Shown: positions 14,665-18,522 of the stretch, in pieces
Layout of the letters: the number at the start of each line of letters is the position of its first letter
Position numbering within the stretch: the first letter of the stretch is position 1
Source of the DNA: an uncultured Lachnospiraceae bacterium
Lineage (GTDB): Bacteria > Bacillota > Clostridia > Lachnospirales > Lachnospiraceae
Assembly (NCBI GenBank): GCA_910584685.1
Contig: CAJUAO010000035.1
Coordinates: forward strand, 1 to 18,522
Reading direction: 5' to 3'
Length of the DNA: 18,522 nt
Made by a program: the position numbers and the translations under genes
The notes under the pieces: model-generated
What the model was told of the DNA's origin: nothing
The model's database searches: none
The model's input: the letters and a program-made list of their open reading frames with translations, nothing else

Positions 14665-14680
14665 GCTGCAAGCAGCTTTT
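14665..14680 (+). terminator. Weak terminator-like hairpin after the phosphatase gene
   Basis: GCTGC-AA-GCAGC at 14665-14676 is followed by TTTT. A partial outer pairing is possible between TTAAAGC (14645-14651) and GCTTTTAA (14675-14682). The stem and T-run are short, so termination would be weak. Confidence 0.35.
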
Positions 14681-14705
14681 AAGATAGTTTGATAATCAAA
14701 ATATA

Positions 14706-14734
14706 TTGCCATATGGGGAAGCCTGTGATAATAT
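14706..14734 (+). promoter_or_regulatory. Possible promoter for fabV
   Basis: TTGCCA (14706-14711) and TAATAT (14729-14734) are separated by 17 bases. The leader to the ATG would be about 85 bases. Confidence 0.35.
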
Positions 14735-14824
14735 TATGAAGGAAGAAAGATAAATATAAAAAGCGTAATCTTATGTATTTATATGTATATATGTACATTA
14801 AGAAGGTTAGGAATGAGGTGCAAA

Positions 14825-15988
14825 ATGATAGTAGAACCAAAAGTAAAGGGCTTTATATGTACAACGGCTCATCCTGAGGGCTGCAGGGAAAGTGTACGCA
14901 GGCAGATAGAGTATGTAAAGTCAAAGGGCAGTATTGAAGGAGCAAAAAATGTTCTTGTAATAGGCGCATCTACAGGCTATGGACTGGCATCAAGGATAAC
15001 CATGGCGTTTGGAGCGGGAGCGGCAACCCTTGGAGTAATGTTTGAAAGAGAATCAAACGGCAAAAAAACAGCAACGCCGGGCTTATATAATACAAGAGCC
15101 TTTGAAAAATATGCAGAAGAGGAAGGGTTATATGCAAAGACAATAAACGGCGACGCATTTTCAAGGGATATTAAAAATCAGGTAATAGAAACCATAAAGG
15201 CAGATATGGGAAAGGTAGATTTAGTTGTTTACAGTCTGGCAGCGCCAAGAAGGACTATGGAGGACGGTACGGTATATCAGTCAGTACTTAAGACTACAGG
15301 CGAGCCTTTTACAAATAAAAACTGGAATCTTGGAACAAATACCTTATGTGAGGCAACAATAGAGCCGGCCACAAAGGAAGAGACTGAGGCGACGGTAAAG
15401 GTTATGGGCGGAGAGGACTGGATGGACTGGATAAGGGCATTAAAGTCAGCAGACGCCATAAGTGAGGGAGCCGTAACAATAGCCTATTCGTATATCGGTC
15501 CTGTAATTACATATCCTATTTATTATAACGGAACAATCGGCATGGCAAAAAAGCATCTTCTTGAGTCATCTAAAAAGATAAATGAGGAGTATAAGGACAG
15601 CGGTATAAAGGCGTATGTATCTGTAAATAAGGCCCTTGTAACCCAGGCAAGCAGCGCAATACCTGTTGTACCCCTTTATTTTTCCATACTGTACAGAGTT
15701 ATGAAGGACATGGGAATACATGAGGGCTGCATAGAACAGATGGACAGGCTTTTTAAAGACAAGCTGTATACTGATAATGTAGAGCTTGACCGGGAAGGCC
15801 AGATAAGAATGGATGACTGGGAAATGTGCGCTGATGTACAGGAAAAGGTAAAGGAAATCTGGGATAGTGTAAATGATGATACCTTTAAGAATGTGGCAGA
15901 TATAGACGGGTACTGGGAAGATTTTTATCATATGTTTGGATTTAAGTATGATAATGTGGATTATACCGCTGACGTAGACATAATGTAG
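14825..15988 (+). CDS. fabV: Trans-2-enoyl-CoA/ACP reductase, FabV/Ter family
   Basis: NADH-dependent reductase of 387 residues, the normal length of FabV/Ter proteins. It opens with MIVEPKVKGFICTTAHPEGC, carries the NAD-binding GASTGYG (47-53), the YSLAAPRR segment (136-143), and the active-site Y-x8-K (Y234, K243) in YYNGTIGMAKK. The x8 spacing separates this family from FabI and FabL. It reduces the double bond of enoyl thioesters: as FabV in the last step of fatty-acid elongation, as Ter in crotonyl-CoA reduction towards butyrate. Sequence by eye cannot separate these roles; a butyrate-forming anaerobe could use either. The start ATG 14825 follows GAGGTG and matches the family N-terminus. 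It stands alone, with terminator-like hairpins after it. Confidence 0.93.
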   Translation: MIVEPKVKGFICTTAHPEGCRESVRRQIEYVKSKGSIEGAKNVLVIGASTGYGLASRITMAFGAGAATLGVMFERESNGKKTATPGLYNTRAFEKYAEEEGLYAKTINGDAFSRDIKNQVIETIKADMGKVDLVVYSLAAPRRTMEDGTVYQSVLKTTGEPFTNKNWNLGTNTLCEATIEPATKEETEATVKVMGGEDWMDWIRALKSADAISEGAVTIAYSYIGPVITYPIYYNGTIGMAKKHLLESSKKINEEYKDSGIKAYVSVNKALVTQASSAIPVVPLYFSILYRVMKDMGIHEGCIEQMDRLFKDKLYTDNVELDREGQIRMDDWEMCADVQEKVKEIWDSVNDDTFKNVADIDGYWEDFYHMFGFKYDNVDYTADVDIM

Positions 15989-16003
15989 TCGTATTTGTTA
16001 GTA

Positions 16004-16059
16004 AATCTTAAGTTCTTAGCGCTTTTTAATATATTTAAAATTACTAAGAGCTTAAGATT
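16004..16059 (+). terminator. Long AT-rich hairpin downstream of fabV
   Basis: AATCTTAAG (16004-16012) and TCTTAG (16014-16019) pair with CTAAGA (16044-16049) and CTTAAGATT (16051-16059), with one G-U pair between. Inside it TTTTAA (16024-16029) pairs with TTAAAA (16035-16040). No T-run follows, so it may act as mRNA 3'-end protection rather than a classical terminator. Confidence 0.5.
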
Positions 16060-16114
16060 CTTAACAGTAGCATAGTGGTAAACTGTAAAAATAAATAAGC
16101 TCAAAGAATTAAAT

Positions 16115-16217
16115 GGGCTGTCTCAATAAGAAAAGCATATACAAAATATTGTATAATACAACTGGGTGTAAATACCATATTTTGTACGGTTAAGGCTTAT
16201 TGGGACAGCTCCTTTTT
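16115..16217 (+). terminator. Terminator hairpin between fabV and the convergent operon
   Basis: GGGCTGTCTCAATAAG (16115-16130) pairs with CTTATTGGGACAGCTC (16196-16211), with two G-U pairs. An inner stem, TACAAAATAT (16140-16149) with ATATTTTGTA (16177-16186), extends it. CTTTTT follows at 16212-16217. The stop codon of the minus-strand gene sits in this T-run, so the element serves convergent transcripts. Arms beginning GGGCTGTC are also common at ends of insertion elements and miniature derivatives. Confidence 0.7.
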
Positions 16218-16512
16218 AATGTTTCCCTTTTTTTGATTTTTCCGTAATCATTGCAGACAGATTTTTAATCATTTCAATTTTCTTAATATCTTCAGGAGAC
16301 ATGCGGGCCTTCAATACATTTAATATAATATCAGTCTCATCATCATTAAAGGTAATTCCCATAGAATTAGCTCTGTTAGTCACCTCAATGAAGAAAGGCA
16401 AAAGCTTATCCGGCTCCTTCTTCTCAGCCTGTTCGGTAAGAGAAATTAAGAGCTTAAGCTTTTTCTTGTCAATATGTTTTAGCTTTGGATTTTTTAACCA
16501 GTCGTCATTCAT
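16216..16512 (-). CDS. Small helical protein, unknown function (second gene of pair)
   Basis: Predicted soluble, charged, all-helical protein of 98 residues, rich in Lys and Glu, with no signal peptide or cysteine. A Leu/Lys helix (HIDKKKLKLLISLTEQAEK) is followed by a segment with TFNDDETDIILNVLK and a Lys-rich end. I choose the third in-frame ATG (16512): GAGGA lies about 9 bases before it, while the first two are too early or too close to that site. It overlaps the upstream gene by 8 bases, so the pair is translationally coupled. I recognise no family. A sporulation role is suggested only by the neighbouring genes and the promoter-like sequence at 16970-16998. Confidence 0.7.
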   Translation of the reverse strand: MNDDWLKNPKLKHIDKKKLKLLISLTEQAEKKEPDKLLPFFIEVTNRANSMGITFNDDETDIILNVLKARMSPEDIKKIEMIKNLSAMITEKSKKGKH

Positions 16513-16936
16513 TATTTTCATTCCTCGTTTCATCTACAAAATCTTTAAATAAATTATCTATTTCATCAGAAAAGCCTGTATCAGTATTTTCACTGTCAGA
16601 GCTTTTATTATTTTGGCTTCCCGTATTAAGTCCTGATAAACCTGATATAATTGAGGATAAGCCGTCGCCGCCTGACATTCCGCCGGACATGAGAAGAGGA
16701 AGGAGCATTGACATCATCTCTCCCTCACTGCCCGACATATTCTGCTTTAGTATATCAAACATTTTTGACATATCAGGAGGCTTATTGTCCATTGCATCTA
16801 TTGGCATTCTAAGGCATTCATTCATGGAATTTATTATACGCATAAGCTCCTCTATATGTATAATTAAAAGTAAAGGACGCCTGTATCCTATAGGAATAAA
16901 TGGCAGCATAGCCTTAAAAGTTTCTAATTTATCCAT
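16505..16936 (-). CDS. Small protein with Gly/Met-rich segment, unknown function (first gene of pair)
   Basis: Protein of 143 residues. The N-terminal part (MDKLETFKAMLPFIPIGYRRP then a hydrophobic helix to about residue 40) looks like a small helical domain. The middle is Met/Gly/Ser-rich (MMSMLLPLLMSGGMSGGDG), and the C-terminal third is acidic and low-complexity with many Ser, Asn, Asp and Glu. There is no clear signal peptide. GGGAG precedes the ATG. Composition of the middle and tail recalls self-assembling spore-coat-type proteins, but no family was recognised. It is translationally coupled to the following gene, which implies that the products act together. Confidence 0.7.
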   Translation of the reverse strand: MDKLETFKAMLPFIPIGYRRPLLLIIHIEELMRIINSMNECLRMPIDAMDNKPPDMSKMFDILKQNMSGSEGEMMSMLLPLLMSGGMSGGDGLSSIISGLSGLNTGSQNNKSSDSENTDTGFSDEIDNLFKDFVDETRNENNE

Positions 16937-16969
16937 GATACAGGCTCCCTTACTTATAATTCATTACTT

Positions 16970-16998
16970 AGTATATGATTATAGGACTTAAATTATGG
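16970..16998 (-). promoter_or_regulatory. SigE-like sporulation promoter upstream of the small-gene pair
   Basis: On the minus strand CCATAAT (16992-16998), a 14-base spacer and CATATACT (16970-16977) resemble the Bacillus mother-cell SigE pattern (KMATATT, 14-15 bases, CATACAnT) with few mismatches. The start codon is about 35 bases downstream. Matches of this size can occur by chance in AT-rich DNA. Confidence 0.35.
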
Positions 16999-17005
16999 CA
17001 TAAAG

Positions 17006-17020
17006 TTAAGGTTACCTTAA
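17006..17020. promoter_or_regulatory. Perfect 15-base palindrome TTAAGGTTACCTTAA
   Basis: TTAAGGT and ACCTTAA flank a central T. It lies just upstream of the SigE-like promoter and downstream of the Cys-rich gene. It could be an operator for the small-gene pair. Its half-site resembles the AAGGTA/TACCTT dyad at 11530-11556. Confidence 0.3.
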
Positions 17021-17060
17021 ACCTCCATATTTACAGCCTTTTTTACAATCATAACCTACA

Positions 17061-17375
17061 TTAACAGCCACATCCCATATTGCCGCAGCCAGAGTCACAG
17101 CCAGAGTCGCATCCGCCTCTTCCGCATCCACAGCCACATCCGCAGCCTGAATTTGAGCCAAATCCGCCGCAGAGTAAGAGGATAAGGATAAGGATTGAAC
17201 AGCTGTCATTGCCGCATCCGCCAAAGCCGCTTCTTCCACATCCGCAGCCACATCCGCCGTTATTTCCGCAAAGTAATAAAAGAAGAATTATAAGACAGCA
17301 GCTGTCTCCTCCAAATACGCTGTTATTACATGTATTGCAGCTATTGCAGCCACATCCGCAATTAAGTTCTCCCAT
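17061..17375 (-). CDS. Gly/Cys-rich protein with two hydrophobic repeats
   Basis: Protein of 104 residues with about 23 cysteines. It contains an internal duplication: each half has a DSC, a Leu/Ile-rich hydrophobic run (CCLIILLLLLCG; CSILILILLLCGG) and then a GCGCGCG stretch. Proteins like this are frequent in Lachnospiraceae and are often labelled high-cysteine chorion-like proteins, a name from composition, not relationship. I start at ATG 17375 because GGAGGAG sits 6-7 bases before it; the TTG further upstream lies within that site. Position beside sigG and the SigK-like motif upstream suggest a spore-coat or other disulfide-rich structural role. The hydrophobic runs could instead sit in a membrane. 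The competing frame over the same DNA (Ala-rich) has no ribosome site and is rejected. Confidence 0.75.
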   Translation of the reverse strand: MGELNCGCGCNSCNTCNNSVFGGDSCCLIILLLLLCGNNGGCGCGCGRSGFGGCGNDSCSILILILLLCGGFGSNSGCGCGCGCGRGGCDSGCDSGCGNMGCGC

Positions 17376-17405
17376 GAGTAACTCCTCCAAAATTTATTTA
17401 CACTA

Positions 17406-17434
17406 AATATTATGTGTGGCAGCATGTACCTGTG
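17406..17434 (-). promoter_or_regulatory. SigK-like late mother-cell promoter for the Cys-rich gene
   Basis: On the minus strand CACA (17431-17434), 16 bases, then CATAATATT (17406-17414) resembles the Bacillus SigK pattern mACm-N16-CATAnnnTA with one mismatch. The start codon is about 30 bases downstream. Confidence 0.3.
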
Positions 17435-17558
17435 AAAAAAATTTAAAAAAATATGGAAGTATTTTACAAGGGGTTTTAAGTATAAATTTTTCCACAAGGT
17501 AAATCATTATATATAAGAGACAGCATTAAATAAAAAAGCAATACCGGAGGAAAGTCAG

Positions 17559-18338
17559 ATGGCGCATTACAAGGTTGAGATATGTGGTGTAAACACAGCA
17601 AAACTACCTATTCTTACAAATGCTGAAAAGGAGAAGCTTTTTGACCGAATAGATAAGGGAGACAAAAAAGCAAGAGAGGAATTTTTATATGGAAATCTAA
17701 GGCTTGTACTAAGTATAGTTCAAAGGTTTGGGGGAGGAAATGAAAATATAGATGATTTGTTTCAGATAGGCTGCATTGGACTTATAAAAGCGCTTGATAA
17801 TTTTGACCGCTCGTTAAACGTACAGTTTAGTACCTACGCCTGTCCCATGATTTTAGGAGAGGTCAGAAGATATTTAAGGGATTCAAATCAGATAAGAGTT
17901 TCAAGGTCATTAAAGGATACTGCATATAAGGCAATTTATATGAAGGAAAATTATATTAAAAATCATCAGAAGGAGCCTACAATAAATGAAATAGCGGCTG
18001 AAATAGGCGTGGACAAGGAGGATATTGTAATGGCCCTTGACGCTATACAGACACCCTTATCATTATATGAGCCGGTATATTCAGAGGGGGGAGATACCTT
18101 GTATGTTATGGACCAGGTCAGCGATAAGAAAAATAAAGAAGAAAAATGGGTGCAGGACATTGCGCTTCAGGAGGCGCTTAACAGGCTTCCGGACAGGGAA
18201 AGGAATATAGTGGAGTTAAGGTTTTTTAAGGGAAGAACACAGATGGAGGTAGCAAATGAGGTAGGAATAAGCCAGGCGCAGGTAAGCAGGCTTGAGAAAA
18301 ATGCGCTAAAGAGTATGAGAGGATATTTAAGGGATTAG
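17559..18338 (+). CDS. sigG: RNA polymerase sporulation sigma factor SigG
   Basis: Sigma-70-family factor of 259 residues, the usual SigG length. The N-terminal KVEICGVNTAKLP is diagnostic for SigG and separates it from SigF. Region 2 (about 55-125) includes NIDDLFQIGCIGLIKALDNF and QFSTYACPMILGEVRRYLRD. Region 3 covers about 140-190, and region 4.2 has the helix-turn-helix RTQMEVANEVGISQAQVSRL near the end. SigG drives late gene expression in the forespore after engulfment, including small acid-soluble spore proteins. GGAGG is 8 bases before the ATG. The usual spoIIGA-sigE neighbours are not upstream here; instead a divergent Cys-rich gene is. Upstream, GTATA (17480) and CATTATA (17505) recall SigG boxes, but the 20-base spacing is too long to call a promoter. 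Confidence 0.95.
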   Translation: MAHYKVEICGVNTAKLPILTNAEKEKLFDRIDKGDKKAREEFLYGNLRLVLSIVQRFGGGNENIDDLFQIGCIGLIKALDNFDRSLNVQFSTYACPMILGEVRRYLRDSNQIRVSRSLKDTAYKAIYMKENYIKNHQKEPTINEIAAEIGVDKEDIVMALDAIQTPLSLYEPVYSEGGDTLYVMDQVSDKKNKEEKWVQDIALQEALNRLPDRERNIVELRFFKGRTQMEVANEVGISQAQVSRLEKNALKSMRGYLRD

Positions 18339-18351
18339 ATGTATTAAAGCT

Positions 18352-18512
18352 GATAAGTGTTAATTTGTACATTTAATATACAAATTTCCTTACATGTAGT
18401 CCGGGTATGTCCCATAAACAGGCTCTGGGAGGCAGAATGGTGGAGGGCTTAAGGGAAGGCAGACAGGTAAATATAATTTTTTAAAGCTTCGGAACATGGA
18501 AGAAATTCTATC
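18352..18512 (+). repeat. Right copy of terminal inverted repeat
   Basis: Inverted copy of bases 1-160. It begins about 14 bases after the sigG stop and reaches to within 10 bases of the window end. Its inner end holds AATTTGTA...TACAAATT (18362-18386), which can form a hairpin. On the plus strand the frame is open from 18418 to the window end and includes ATG 18496 (MEEILSTKY), without a good ribosome site. The left copy shares this frame in the outer half only. Confidence 0.8.
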
Positions 18513-18522
18513 AACAAAATAC

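Noticed and set aside
14783..14824. Upstream extension of fabV by 14 codons
   Set aside because: The family begins with MIV...P, and the GAGGTG site fits ATG 14825.
17012..17251. Ala-rich open frame opposite or over the Cys-rich gene
   Set aside because: It is a frame-shifted reading of GC-rich Gly/Cys codons, without a ribosome site or recognisable protein features.
17480..17511. SigF or SigG promoter for sigG
   Set aside because: GTATA and CATTATA are present but 20 bases apart, and the GG-type SigF -10 element is too degenerate.
18352..18512. Known structured RNA such as 6S RNA, tmRNA, SRP RNA or a T-box in the right repeat
   Set aside because: None of their conserved cores was found, and the one short stem I could draw (TCCCA with TGGGA) is broken by a mismatch in the left copy.

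Overview
The window is AT-rich DNA that looks like an anaerobic, spore-forming Firmicute, most likely a Clostridia member of the Lachnospiraceae type. The main evidence is a forespore sigma factor (SigG), a FabV-type enoyl reductase, a DUF5685-like gene joined to a Cys-tailed J-protein, a Gly/Cys-rich small protein of the kind found in that family, heavy use of ATA and AGA/AGG codons, and strong AGGAGG ribosome binding sites. No rRNA, tRNA, CRISPR array or complete transposase gene is visible.

Layout. (1) 1-160 and 18352-18512 are two copies of one repeat in inverted orientation, so the window begins and ends inside the same repeat; the outermost 45 bases are identical. (2) 251-8399 is a co-directional block: LytTR response regulator, AgrC-like GHKL sensor kinase, ABC-2-like membrane protein, membrane-anchored or lipoprotein-like protein, a small secreted protein resembling DUF2712, two tandemly duplicated lipoproteins, then an ABC ATPase with two more ABC-2-like permeases. 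It looks like a peptide-sensing, export or immunity module (bacteriocin-like) whose actual function is unknown. (3) 8536-10493 holds three co-directional genes: a membrane zinc-ribbon protein, a DUF5685-like protein and a J-domain protein with a Cys-rich tail. (4) 10497-11384 is an AraC-type regulator on the minus strand, converging on the J-protein gene with a 3-base gap. (5) 11698-14648 holds a COG0523 metallochaperone GTPase with a repeated His/Cys/Glu linker, a second CobW-like GTPase fused to a YcgQ/DUF1980-like C-terminus, and a histidine phosphatase; the first two form a metal-homeostasis pair. (6) 14825-15988 is FabV/Ter. (7) 16216-17375 (minus) holds an overlapping pair of small unknown genes and a Gly/Cys-rich protein, with sequences upstream that resemble mother-cell sporulation promoters. 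(8) 17559-18338 is sigG.

How the parts fit. In block 2 the two-component system would sense an external peptide or envelope stress and control the ABC transporter, the lipoproteins and the secreted protein. In block 5 the two GTPases probably move or allocate a metal, most likely zinc. Block 7 plus sigG is a small sporulation-associated neighbourhood. Several long hairpins (4275-4378, 13881-13930, 16004-16059, 16115-16211) punctuate the transcription units; two of them share a 3' arm and look like one repeat family. All family assignments come from reading motifs by eye; no database search was run.
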